Shown: positions 13,501 through 24,225 of the stretch, in pieces | Layout: each line of letters opens with the position of its first letter | How positions within the stretch are numbered: position 1 is the stretch's first letter | DNA from: Riptortus pedestris | Taxonomy: Eukaryota; Arthropoda; Insecta; Hemiptera; Alydidae | Reading direction: 5' to 3' | Length of the DNA: 64,000 nt | Assembly: GCA_019009955.1 (NCBI GenBank) | Contig: CM032232.1 | Span: forward strand, 70,674,501 to 70,738,500 | Position numbers and translations under genes: made by a program | Notes under the pieces: generated by a model | What the model was told of the DNA's origin: nothing | The model's database searches: none | Seen by the model: the letters and a program-made list of their open reading frames with translations, nothing else

Positions 13501-13617
13501 ATGCGATGAGGTCATCTTTAAAGATTTTATGTTCTTGTTTGAAAGTGTTTATTTGATCTACACCATACTCGAAATTTTACTGTTTAAGTCAACATTAATG
13601 ATTTGTTATTGGCAGAA

Positions 13618-14396
13618 ATCGGAAATGGGGTAGTAGGAAAATAGAGGTGGGAATTCGAAAATTCCAGAAATTTCCGTTATTATGAATGGGACCTTCAAAT
13701 ATTATAGAACCAATCATGTCAAAGTACTGATGATCTACAATTGGTGTTCTATACATTTTTTTTAAGCAGATTTCCTTTAAGGGAAATCTGCTACTGAGGT
13801 CGTACTCATGATGCGAGTTTCGAAAAATTGTATAGAATAAATCTTATTGCAAATTAAATTTACTATAAATATTGTTCTATACATTTATTCTGTATCTTGA
13901 ATATTAACCGAGATATTTGCATTTGTATTCTGCGTGTGGTCACCAGTAGGCTATGTACGGACTTTCCGCCGAGAGCTCTGGCGGCCGTTTCTATAACTAT
14001 TCGTCCCTCATGAATAGGTTTAGAGGTTAGGTTAACTGTTTTTTGGTGTAGAAACTACTGGGTTATTACGCCCTAAATAATGTTTTAGGTTTAGAGGTTT
14101 CTTACTACTACAGTTGTTATTAGGCAGATTTCTCTATTGTAAAACTTCTCGTGGGAAATCTGCTTAGTTTACGCAGCCCCTGCGTGACGGACTTTTCGTA
14201 ACTCATGTATTAAGCGAATTATTCGTACACTCTTGTTTTCAATCTTTAGTAACTTCCTCCCACCCCCGCCTTATACTAGTCGGTTTATTTACACAGAAAT
14301 AGGGAATATGTGGCGAGAAGAGATCACAAGTGTGTTATACCTGCACGTGGGAAATCTGCTTAGTTTACGCAGCCGCTGCGTGACATTTTTTTTTTT
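13618..14396 (-). mobile_element. family A2 copy split by a nested family A copy
   Basis: Two A2 segments (about 13618-13761 and 14197-14396) flank a short family A element. The right part ends at the minus-strand 5' end, with CGTGGGAAATCTGCTTAGTT and GCGTGACA. The same A2 sequence, interrupted differently, lies at 22799-23413. The break falls in a T tract (ATACATTTTTTT on the plus strand). Confidence 0.75.
13762..14196 (-). mobile_element. internally deleted family A copy (~435 bp)
   Basis: Both termini are excellent: a complete terminal palindrome at 13764-13791 and GTCCGTCACGCAGGGGCTGC on the minus strand at the other end. The whole middle is missing, including C tract and slot. On the plus strand GCGAGTTTCGAAAAATTG joins straight to TATAGAATAAATC. 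Its intact ends show that the middle is not needed for insertion. Confidence 0.88.
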
Positions 14397-15950
14397 CTGT
14401 TATCGTTTTCGTTTCGTTACCGTACCCTGAATTAAAATAATCTTTATGTAAAACCAAAGTGCTGTTGCTAATGACCAAGGTCATGACAAAAAGAATGAGC
14501 GTTGTGAATTTATAAGATATTTTCAATTTTTTTTTTATTTCTTATAGTGAAAATCATAAATATTTACCTTATTATGAGTCCTATCGAAAAATGTTATACA
14601 CCCAAACTTTTTTCAAAATTTCCTTTCGTTCTATTTTTGTACTGTTAAAAAATTATCATATGAAATCCTCTTATCCCACTCTGGCCAAAGATAATCTGTA
14701 GATAACCACCCTCAGTAGATGTAGTTGCGTCGAGCTGTAGAACTAAATTCGTTTCGAGCTTTCAGAGTTAACCGTCTCCCCAAGTTAAGTGATTTTAACC
14801 CTACGTTCAAATTTTAAGTCCTATCCATATAGGTTTTATACTGAAAAGAAAAAAAAAATATTAGAAAATAAATCATAAGATGTATGGAGAACTTTTCTTT
14901 TCTTTTTATTCGAAATGGTTTTATCAAACAGGTCTCATTAATTTTCTGACACAAATCTGGCCTGTGAACAAATATTTTATGAAAGAAAAACTTTAAGGCA
15001 AACTATAATCGTAAAACAATTGTTGTTTTACAAATGTTTTACTTAAAAAAAAAATATGATACTGTGTTCATTTAAAATTAGGAATGTTTTCGCCTTCAAT
15101 AATAAATAGCCCATCATTATACGTAGTAAATTGTTTGGAAGAAATTGTATTTTCCCTGGGACAGTTGGAGACATACAGTCTCTCTATACAATCCAGAGTC
15201 TTGTTTGCTCAGCTGTGCCAGTTTTTTTTCTTCTTTTCTTCATACAGCAAACTTTTCTTATCTCGTGTCCTTTTTATGAGGTTTTCTACTTACATAACTT
15301 CTGTTTGAATAAGAGTCCTTGATCGTTCTTATCAAAATAGAATCTGTTTTTATTACGTTCCCGACATCAAATGGACCATGCATCTAAAAAACAGTATATA
15401 CAGTCACCAAATCCCTATTTGCTTAGTTACTTATATTATTATACTTTTGTTATTTAATTTGACTACAGACATTATATGCATTGCCGATATTATGCGCTTA
15501 CAATAAAGTATCAAGTTCTTACTAAGCTGTCCTCTCTTTCAGACTTACTGTCAGGCCTCAGCTGCAGGATATGGCATTCCCAATTAGATATTACATTATT
15601 ATACTTATCATATCTACGGCCAAAATTTTTATCTTCGTATACATTCGATTCTTCCTAAAAAAGAACTAGAGAAAAGAATATGTATATTACGTAATCTGTA
15701 CGACTTTATGTACCATAGTTGACGACATTAGTTTACAATTACCTAATGGGAAATCTTCATACATTACGGCACCACTGTGTGACTGATGTATTTTGTCTAT
15801 AAGCTAATAATTTATTGGGAGTTAATGAATTTTCAAGATTCCCAGAAAGTGCCAAAAACCACATCACATGGATTAGAGGGGAACGGATCACTGAAATTTG
15901 AAAACTAAAAAAAAAATCAAATAATTAAGATTAATTAAATATTTAAAAAA
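14397..15950. other. no gene seen
   Basis: Low-copy DNA. Short frames around 15084-15658 overlap each other in different phases and have no motif, so none is called. No repeat family recognised. Confidence 0.5.
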
Positions 15951-16282
15951 GTCCGTCACGCAGGGGCTGCGTAAACTAAGCAGATTTCCCACGTGAAGCT
16001 ATACAATAGAGAAATCTCTATACGAGAGCCTAACAGTTACGGCCGAACTAGATTTTGGCGGGAAACGTTCGTTAGCGGCCCAAATTTAATAAAAATGCAA
16101 ATATATCGGTTAATATTCAAGGTAGAGAATAAATGTATAGAACAATATTTTTAGTAAATTTAATTTGCAATAAGATTGGTTCAATACAATGTTTTGATCC
16201 GACGTATGGTAACGGAGATATTTTGAATTTTCAAAAAACCTCCCCACTAACCCCACCCCCTCCCTTAAGGTAAATCTGCTAA
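15951..16282 (+). mobile_element. internally deleted family A copy (~332 bp)
   Basis: It starts GTCCGTCACGCAGGGGCTGC and is regular to the C-rich tract. It then jumps from CCACCCCCTCCC straight into the 3' palindrome (CTTAAGGTAAATCTGCTAA). CCCT at the joint is shared by both parental positions, consistent with a microhomology deletion that removed the slot and distal module. Confidence 0.88.
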
Positions 16283-16731
16283 TAGTAAACATTGAATTCA
16301 ATCAAAACTTTGTATAAAACAGTACTAGAATTATGAGGTACCTTATATCACGCTCTTTGATGTATTTCATATTACAGAAATATTCAAATTTTTTTCAAAT
16401 CTGGTGTGATAATCATTAAGTAAAAACTGAGGCCGCTAGAGTGTTAACAAACGAATATGTAAACGTTTATTTACTTCCTCTTGAGAGTAACCTACGAATA
16501 AAGTTTGTGTCTTTGCTGCATGTCCGTTACAGCTTTTAATATATTAGGTTCTTTTGATTTATATTCAATGCATATTATTTATAAATTATAATATATTCTG
16601 TTAAATATAATAAAATAAATAATAACAAAATAAGGAAAGTGGCTACTAAATAAATTAAGTAATTAATAACAAAATTAAATATTCTAGTAAGAGTTTTCAT
16701 AATAGACATTATTTTCATCGCTAGTCACTAT
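16283..16731. other. no gene seen; one family A scrap
   Basis: AT-rich. A short match to the family A pre-slot segment (CTAGAGTGTTAACAAACG) lies at about 16435-16455. No gene. Confidence 0.5.
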
Positions 16732-17241
16732 TAGCAGATTTCCCTTAAGGATAGAAGGAACCAGGAGATGACGAAAATGAGGTCCGTTCAAATATATATA
16801 TATTTGTCTGTTAACGCTCTAGCGGTCGCAATTTTTGTTTGATCGTTACCAAACTCGATATTTAAACATTTTATGCACAAAGACAGATCAAGTTCGTTAA
16901 TGGGTAAAATCGGACCTGTGGGAGGGGGGGTTCAGAGGCAGGATTTTTGAAAATTAGAAATATCTCCGTTACCATTCGTCGGATCAAACCAATGTATAGA
17001 ACCAATCTTATTCTAAATTAAATTTACTATAAATATTGTTATATAAATTTATTCTCTATCTTGAATATTAACCGAGATATTTGCATTTTTATTAAATTTG
17101 GGCCGATAACGGATGACAGTCTCCCACTAAAAGCTAGTTCGGCCCTTTGCCGTAACTGTTGGCTCTCGTTTGGACATTTCTGTATTGTATAACTTCACGT
17201 GGAAAATCTGCTTAGTTTACGCAGCTCCTGCGTGACGGACT
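16732..17241 (-). mobile_element. family A copy, near-canonical
   Basis: On the minus strand it runs from GTCCGTCACGCAGGAGCTGC through all landmarks (AAATATCTCGGTTAATATTC, C tract, GACCGCTAGAGCGTTAACAG) to a very short TA slot. The distal module is shortened, and it ends in a partial palindrome (CCTTAAGGGAAATCTGCTAA). About 510 bases long, close to the usual short-subfamily length. Confidence 0.9.
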
Positions 17242-17830
17242 TTTTTTTTTATTAAGCAATGTCAATTGGTTTTTAAAATATTTTTGTAAATTTCCAACTT
17301 TCGTCCCTTCAACTATTTGGCTCATCTGTGTTGTGGAACACTTCTGCAGCTTCTGGATCCGAGACCAAGATCGTAGGAAAGCTATACTTTTGAGATACTC
17401 CGAGTTCTGAGTAAAGTTTCCGCCTGTTTGTGGGTGGGTCTTTTTTCTACAGATTTTTTCGAAGTCTCCGGGTCGAGAGACGAACTCCGATATTTTGCTT
17501 AAGAGCAAAATTTTGTATCTAAGTATGCTTAAATTCCGTCTGCTGTTCTAATTCGCACACTTAATGGGGCACATCAGTGGTTTGTATCCTTTTTTTTTAA
17601 TTTAGTGCCTCATAATACGGTACAATTTCATGGTTAACACCTACATATTAAAAAGTAGTGGAATATAAGCAATGACTTCATCATCAAAAAGACAATGATA
17701 AATACTGCAGTACAATCCTTTGTTTACAAATATTTGTATCAATAAAAGGAAAAAACTCAGATGTTTGAATCGACCTTTTGTTATGCGTGTGCATGAACAT
17801 TTCAAGATCCTTTTGGTGCCGTTGTTGTCA
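17242..17830. other. no gene seen
   Basis: A 98-codon minus-strand frame (17212-17508) begins in family A sequence and shows no recognised domain, so it is not called. Otherwise AT-rich low-copy DNA. Confidence 0.45.
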
Positions 17831-17880
17831 TTTTAGCAGATTTCCCTTTAGGAAAGCAGCTATTGAAGTTATACAAAGGT
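17831..17880 (-). mobile_element. family A 3' end fragment
   Basis: About 50 bases carrying the terminal palindrome in decayed form (TAGCAGATTTCCCTTTAGG) and the start of the distal module. The rest of the element is absent. Confidence 0.65.
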
Positions 17881-19086
17881 CACCATTAGACACCCCATAT
17901 TTGACAGGTGTCATATTGACAGCAATGATTTCTTTTTAACGGGTAGCCCTAAAAGAATAGCAAGAAATAGCCGAATTTGGAAGCAAGTGACCAAACTTCC
18001 CTTAGCGACTTCTGAGGTTCCTGTAGAAGAGAGAATATCGCAAGTTGTTATTGAAAGGGAAGTGAGGGGAGTTTCGACAGATCTAGCTGGGACCTGAGAC
18101 AATGGCGGACCTTGGGTCTAGATAGAGCTAATGCCACCTTTATCAGAGATTAGACCGGCGACTCCCAGAACACAATGGACTGTTTAGATTCAATCTACGG
18201 AGACGTCGGTTTCCATCTATCATAACCGTTAGTTGGCGTTCGGCTAGCGTCTATTGGACCCTCCTTTGGTCTTTGATGATGGGCTCTGATGCTATCGCTC
18301 ATCGGCCCATGATGAGTTGCTTATTTCTCAGAAAAGCATCTAAATAAGGACTTTCTGTATAAGGGATGATAATGGTTTGGTTCCAGCTGTGCCCCCTACT
18401 TAGGGCGAGTATGCAAGTTCCAATCGGATTCTAAATTAAACTTTTCCATGTTTTTAAACTAATGATTGATTCATTACAGATTCCCAATTTTACGTAACCA
18501 ATTTAACTCTCCATAATGACCTGAACATTTTTTTTTCCATACCCTGATATCAGAAATTCCACTCTCTCCTCCTCGCTCATCCTAATATTTTAGTCTACAA
18601 AGACTACCGGTCTTTCCACGGTAGTTGAAGAGGCCCAAGAACTTTCATAACGGTTATCATGTACAACATTTTTTTTGGGTCCTCATAAAATATTTATATG
18701 CTGTAAGTGCCCTCATCAATTTACACTCCCATCATCAGGATGTCAAAGCAAGAACCTGCCTAGAGAGATGCTATTGGGCTGAACTCAAAGCAGCCTCTGC
18801 ACTCTCGCGCTATGATGAAACAAGTATAAATTGTTAAATGCGCTCAGCGCTTATGCATATATATATATATATAAATTTAATTAAATTATCAAGAGACACA
18901 AAGTTGTGTACCTAATAAACATGATCTGTCAACCTTACTACCCGCAGAAATAACAATAAACTTTGATTTACTTTATGTAGGTACACCTGACAAAAAACAA
19001 GGTCGAAATGGATAATCGTTGGTTTAAGACGAACTCATTGTTCAAGGACGCCCAGGTCCCATATCAATTGTAGAGTCTAGTAATTT
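17881..19086. other. low-copy DNA with one unrecognised open frame
   Basis: A plus-strand frame without a start codon stays open from about 17875 to 18098 and reads like charged coding sequence, but I recognise no family. Sequence from 18100 to 18450 has a more balanced base composition than its neighbours. It may be a decayed exon or low-copy transposon; I cannot support a gene call. A short (TA)n is at 18856-18872. Confidence 0.35.
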
Positions 19087-19597
19087 TTAGCAGATTTCCC
19101 TTTAGGGGTGGTTACGTTTACGTTGTAGCGCAATTTTTGTTTAATCGTTACCAAACACTATATTTAAACGTTTAATGCAAAAAGAAAGATGGAATTCGTC
19201 AATAGTTGAAATACGACCCGAGGAAGGGCGAGTTTAGGGGGAATTTCGAAAATTCTTAATATCTCCGTTATTTTGAGTCGTATCGAGAACTGGTATGGAC
19301 GCAATCATACTGCAAATGTAATTTTCTATAAATGTTGTCATGTAGCTTTTTTTCTATATGTTGATTAATAACCGAAATATTTCCATTTTTTAATTTGATT
19401 TGCCTCCTGTTAACCCTCTCCTATGTAACTCCCACTCATGTTATATTAACAATAAGCTGTTATGTTTTGACGCACTTTATTTGAAGTTTAAATACCAAAT
19501 ATTGTTCTCATTGAACTTTTAAGTTTTGAGGTAAAGGCAAATACGTGGTGCACGTGGGAAATTTGCTTTGCTAAAGCAACCCCTGCGTGACGGCATT
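19087..19597 (-). mobile_element. family A long-subfamily copy lacking slot and distal module
   Basis: From the half palindrome TAGCAGATTTCCCTTTAGG the sequence jumps to the pre-slot segment (GCGCAATTTTTG on the plus strand). The distal module and microsatellite are deleted. The rest follows the long subfamily and ends in decayed GCCGTCACGCAGGGG on the minus strand. Confidence 0.8.
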
Positions 19598-20271
19598 TTT
19601 TAAATCCTAGAAAAAATATTACATCATAATATGCATTGTTTTTTTTATTTAATCGCACAAACAAATAATTGCAGGTTAATTAGCTAAATCCGTTAACCGC
19701 CTCAATTATTTAAAACCACTTTGTTATGTTTTTTCCTCAATTACTATTAAATAATTTCTTTATCCAATGCCGTGCAAATAAATACCCGATGCATATTTAC
19801 TCTTCTATTAGACATAAATGGGTATATGCTATTAAAAACAGGTCTAGACGGAACAACAACATGGAGGAGGGCTTGAGAAAATTGAATCTATTATAGAAGT
19901 AACTCCGTAAAAGAGGCTGCTTTTATATCTAAGAACAAGATTTATAGGAGATGAAAACACTTCAAGGATTTTCATTATATCTCTCTTATATCCTATTGCT
20001 TTGGAATATTGCTGCTTAGGCAATCTTGAACAAAAGCAATAAGCATCCGTATGCTGGAACGAAGGATATATTAAGCAAATTTTCCTTGAAAAATTGTTAT
20101 GAGAGTAAATTTAATAAGAAAAAGTAATTCTCCAGACCTTATTACAGCTCAGACTTCTCTGAATGTGTTTTCTTTCGCCATATCAGCTTCTTATTTACAA
20201 TATACCACACAGCTGAATTTTCCAATAGTCTATATCAGAAGATAAACTAGAGCAGCTTGTTCTCCGATAAA
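19598..20271. other. no gene seen
   Basis: AT-rich low-copy DNA. No frame, repeat or hairpin that I can support. Confidence 0.5.
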
Positions 20272-20560
20272 GTTCATCACGCAGGTGTCAAACCTCCCTT
20301 ATAAGCATGATACATTAATCTACATGCTGGTAACACATAAGACCACCGTGAAAATTAAGTGAACAAATGAAAACGACGATGAAGAATCTTTCAGTCAATT
20401 TACATTTTCATTACCTCCACAACAGAAAGATGAATCGTAAACTAGCATGTCAGTCAACCCCTCAGAGAAGAATGGATAGATAGAAATATTATTTACTGGA
20501 AAGAAAAACAATTAGTGAAACATTTCTGAATATAATACATTAATTTTATTTAAACTCTAA
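20272..20560 (+). mobile_element. old family A long-subfamily 5' fragment
   Basis: It starts TTCATCACGCAGG and aligns with the 5' part of the long subfamily seen at 35160 and 47302 (GGTAACA, AAATTAAGTGAA, ACTGGAAAGAAAAACAATTA). It stops before the shared core. A second short scrap (CTAAGCAGATTTCCAAG) lies at 20633-20650. Confidence 0.65.
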
Positions 20561-20690
20561 TTTTATAAATCGATGAAAAAGAATTATTCATATTCTGGAA
20601 AATAGAAAAAAGGGGGAATAATGTGCTTGGGCTAAGCAGATTTCCAAGCTGAAATTCTGGTCATACAAAAGTGACATTAGACACTTCGCA

Positions 20691-21179
20691 GTCAACATTG
20701 TCAAAATGTTTTATTTATGATCGTATGCATCATACTTCGGAACGGAAGGAAATAAAATGTGGACAAATTATCACAAATAATTTCCTAGAATAAAATATTA
20801 TTTAACGTGTGCTTTAAGTAAACAAAACTACTAGGAACTAAACAATACCCTGGAACCACCCTTTCTTAGAGAACTTAGGCCAGGATTTTATTTAGTAAAG
20901 GCATAATTTTATAATTCCTTTTGCACACGCGAAAATCGGACTAAGGAGTTTATTCTAACACACGTATGAGCTAAAGCTCTCATTATTTGTCAAAATATAT
21001 TTCTACAATTCATTAACAGGCTGATTTACACAACAACAACAAGTACTTTAAATTAATTGCAATTTATTTATTTTGGAGCGTTCGCTGCGATGCAAAATTG
21101 CTCATAAAAAAAAACAAAGAATATAAACTAAATACAAAAAAAAGACAGTAACAAGAAAAAAGTAAACAATACAATTAGA
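20691..21179. other. no gene seen
   Basis: Low-copy DNA leading into the minisatellite, with an A run at 21107-21116. Confidence 0.5.
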
Positions 21180-21571
21180 ACAGAACAAACTAAGAACGCA
21201 AACAAATCACAAAACGCAACTAAATAACAGAACGCAATCAAATAACAAAACGCAAATAAATAACAGAACACAACCAAATAACAAGACGCAAATAAATAAC
21301 AGAACACTACCAAGTAAGAAAACTCAAGTAAATAACAGAACACAACCAAATAACCAAACGTAACTAAATAACAGAACACAACCAAATAACAAAACGCAAC
21401 TAAATAACAGAACGCAACCAAATAACAAAACTCAGAACTAAATAACAAAACGCAACTAAATAACAGAACGCAACCAAATAACAAAACTCAGAACTAAATA
21501 ACAGAACACAATCAAATAACAAAACGCAACTAAATAACAATACGCAACCAAATAACAAAACGCAACCAAAG
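21180..21571. repeat. 18-bp minisatellite, A+C strand
   Basis: About 20 degenerate units of an 18-base motif such as AAATAACAGAACGCAACC. Almost no T occurs on the plus strand, so the reverse strand reads as a hydrophobic pseudo-repeat of six residues (CYLVAF-like). Adjacent units alternate between ACAAAACGCAAC and ACAGAACACAAC, and one eleven-base insertion (CTCAGAACTAA) occurs twice, pointing to higher-order unit duplication. Confidence 0.93.
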
Positions 21572-21842
21572 AGACAAAAAAACACGAATCAACAAAAAAA
21601 AAACATTAAATTCAAAAACAAAAAGTCTTGTAAGGAAACTATATAATTAAAAACTATAAAGACTAATAAAATTACGGAAACAATTATATACTTTCAATGG
21701 TTGAAAATAAAAATAAAATAAAATTTATAAAAATTGGTATGTACATTAATAAAATGAACTGATTAAATTTTCTAATGTCTAAAATATTTACAAACATATG
21801 CTCCCACTTTTTCTATTACACATTCAAACACACGCACGCGCG

Positions 21843-21889
<47 letters not shown>

Positions 21890-22239
21890 CACACGCACAC
21901 ACACACACGTACAGTAAAACATTTTAGCTGGAGTTGAAATTATTTAATTTAGGAATGATTAAAAAGGATTTTAAAATGTAATACTTCTAAATTTGTGTGT
22001 TTATGCTGGAGTATTATGGGAATGTGTGGGCTACCTTCAGTAAGCAAGTCGTGTATGTCCTTATTATAATTATTATTATTAATATTAAATTAATTTTTTA
22101 AATATTATTATTAATTTTAATTTTTTTTTTTAAGAAAAATAATTTGATAAGCGATTTATCATTATAAGAAGTTAAAGTCCCGTTAATATACTTGACAACA
22201 TTTAATTAAAGCCAAACCAAGCAGTCTTTTTATTGAATA
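21572..22239. repeat. AT-rich DNA with a (CA)n microsatellite
   Basis: No gene. A (CA)n tract with CG interruptions spans about 21845-21909, and short ATT-rich repeats occur at about 22066-22115. Confidence 0.85.
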
Positions 22240-22798
22240 TGGCAAGTTGATACCTTTATAAAGACCGATATAACGGGTTGTTACCGTTAAGGGTGCGCGC
22301 TTTATTACCACTGATTATCTTTGACTTGTCATTGTCGAGAATGATTACGCGAAAGAGTCTTGGCATTCATCAAACGAGCTCGCAGATTAACTATTCATCT
22401 TTTTCAAAGGTGTAAATCATGTATACATTTTCATTAGGGGAGCCTCGCTAGTGGTTTTAGATCCACCATAAAAAAAGGGCTTTTCTGCAATAAGCGGCCA
22501 TAAGGAAGGAGAAAAACGCTCTCAGGAAATTTATGCTCCCATTACGAGCTTCTCCACGTCTATATTTTTCTTTATCAGCATCGCGGTAAAAGCGGACTTC
22601 AACCCACACAATAAAAGTCCGTGGCGGAAGTGATATTAAGTCTCTTTTCCTACTTCCAGATCGGCATCAGGTATGTTTCGTGCATGAATGCTATAGTCTT
22701 GCATGGCCTCATTTTCCCATAGGTTATCGCTCTCAGCGATCCCTTACATATTAGGTTATTTTATCAAAGCAGGATTTTAGAAATCAGTTAATGGTTTT
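22240..22798. other. unique block without repeats, possibly conserved non-coding
   Basis: From about 22240 to 22740 the sequence has a more even base composition than its surroundings. There is no similarity to the repeat families, no microsatellite and no open frame. Such blocks between transposons are often constrained non-coding DNA, but this is inference. Confidence 0.4.
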
Positions 22799-22975
22799 AG
22801 ATGAATTTCCTTAAGAGAAATCAGCTATTGAGGTTGTGCTCATAACGCGATTTTCGTAAAATTTCTTCAAATGTCCATAGATCCTATCAAGGAAATGACG
22901 AAAATGAGGTCTGTATTGAACCAATCTTTTTAAACTATTCATTATCTACAGTTGTTCCTTTATACATTTTTTGTA

Positions 22976-23249
22976 TTATTATTATTATTATTTATTAACG
23001 TCCACTTTTTGCAACTTAGGCTAATCGGGACGGGTTATCTACAGGTTACCACCCTTTTCTAGCCAGGGTGGGATTATAGGACGTTATTTAATGAATTTCG
23101 TCACTAAATAATTTCCTTTGCCCAGACAAGAATCGAACTCGCCACTCTAGGTTTACCATGTCACAAAGTGTTGACCTTTATCTCACATGGTCCATGTGAG
23201 GTAAAGGTCAACACTTTATCTCGCATGGCTAAACTGAGCCCCTATTTTT
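22976..23249 (-). mobile_element. tRNA-headed SINE with foldback head
   Basis: On the minus strand it runs from a tRNA-like head with a B-box-like GAGTTCGATTCTTG, through the body motif CTGGCTAGAAAAGGGTGG, to AAAAGTGGACGTTAATAAAT and an (AAT)n tail. The head contains a 26-base-arm hairpin (23165-23217) with one unpaired base and one mismatch. It is inserted in a family A2 copy. Confidence 0.85.
23165..23217. repeat. 26-bp-arm hairpin inside SINE head
   Basis: Left arm 23165-23190 and right arm 23192-23217 pair at 25 of 26 positions with a one-base loop. The core is GTGTTGACCTTTATC. The other full SINE here (38431) has only one version of this segment, so the hairpin is a snap-back duplication specific to this copy. 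Confidence 0.9.
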
Positions 23250-23673
23250 TTGTAGCTCGAATATTTAACGAGTTATTGGTACTTTCATATTTTCAGAGTT
23301 GCCTAAACACCCACAACTAGTTAACGAATTTTGTCATAGAAATAGAGAATATATGGAGAGATAGCAATCCAGCAATTGGGAAATCTGCTCAGTTTACGCT
23401 GCCGCCTCTGTGAGACGAAGATTTATATATTTGGGCGAATTTATGTTTATGTGTGTGTTTTAATAAAATATAAATGGAATGGAAAATTTCCTTTGAATGA
23501 TGGATTAAATTGAATCCATCTGTGATATAGTACATAGGATAGTTGATAATTATGTACCGCGTATAATATATATATATATTTATAAATATATATATATATA
23601 TATATGATGTAATAGTAGCCAAAATTTTGTAATTTAATAAAAGAAAAAAAATTAACTACGATAACTACAAAAA

Positions 23674-24225
23674 GTCCGTCACGCAGGGGTTGCAAAAACT
23701 AAGCAGATTTCCCACGTGAAGTTTTATAATAGAGAAATTTCACGAGAGCCGAATAGTTACGAAACGGCCGAACTAGCTTTTGGCGGGAACTTACGTCTAG
23801 TCCCGCAGTTAGCTGATCTCATTTCGTTCGTTACAATTAAAATCTCGGTTAATATTCCAGTTAGAGCATAAATATATAGAACAATATTTATAGTAAATTT
23901 AATTCCCTAAAAGATTGGTTCTATACACGTTTTTGATTTTGATGGTACCGGAGATATTTCGAATTTTCAAAAATCCCCCCTCTAAACCCCCCCTCTCAGT
24001 GGTCCGATTTCAGCCATTAACGAATTTGATCTGTCAATTTGCATAAAACGTTTAAATATCGAGTTTGGTAACGATCAAACAAAAATTGATACCGCTAGAG
24101 CGTTAACAGACAAACATATATATAATTTTGAACGGACCACATTTTTGTCATCTTCTGGGTAGGATCGATGGAAATCGCGTCATATGTACGACCTCAATAG
24201 CAGATTTCCCTTAAGGGAAACCTTG
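23674..24225 (+). mobile_element. family A copy, near-canonical
   Basis: It starts GTCCGTCACGCAGGGGTTGC and has CGAACTAGCTTTTGGCGGG, GTTTGGTAACGATCAAAC and a short ATATATATA slot. The shortened distal module ends AGCAGATTTCCCTTAAGGGA. About 552 bases. Confidence 0.9.

Larger units (their letters stand above)
22799..23413 (-). mobile_element. family A2 copy split by a SINE
   Basis: The left segment (22799-22975) has a decayed 3' palindrome and the distal module. The right segment (about 23250-23413) ends at GGCAGCGTAAACTGAGCAGA on the minus strand. Between them lies a minus-strand SINE. The A2 T tract (ACATTTTTTGTA) is repeated on the far side of the SINE as CTATTTTTTTGTA, consistent with a target-site duplication. 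Confidence 0.8.

Noticed and set aside
21180..21571. CRISPR array
   Set aside because: The units are contiguous with no unique spacers, and the window is eukaryotic.
21128..21585. 118- and 61-codon hydrophobic repeat proteins on the minus strand
   Set aside because: Produced by an 18-bp minisatellite whose period keeps a frame open; no start context or domain.
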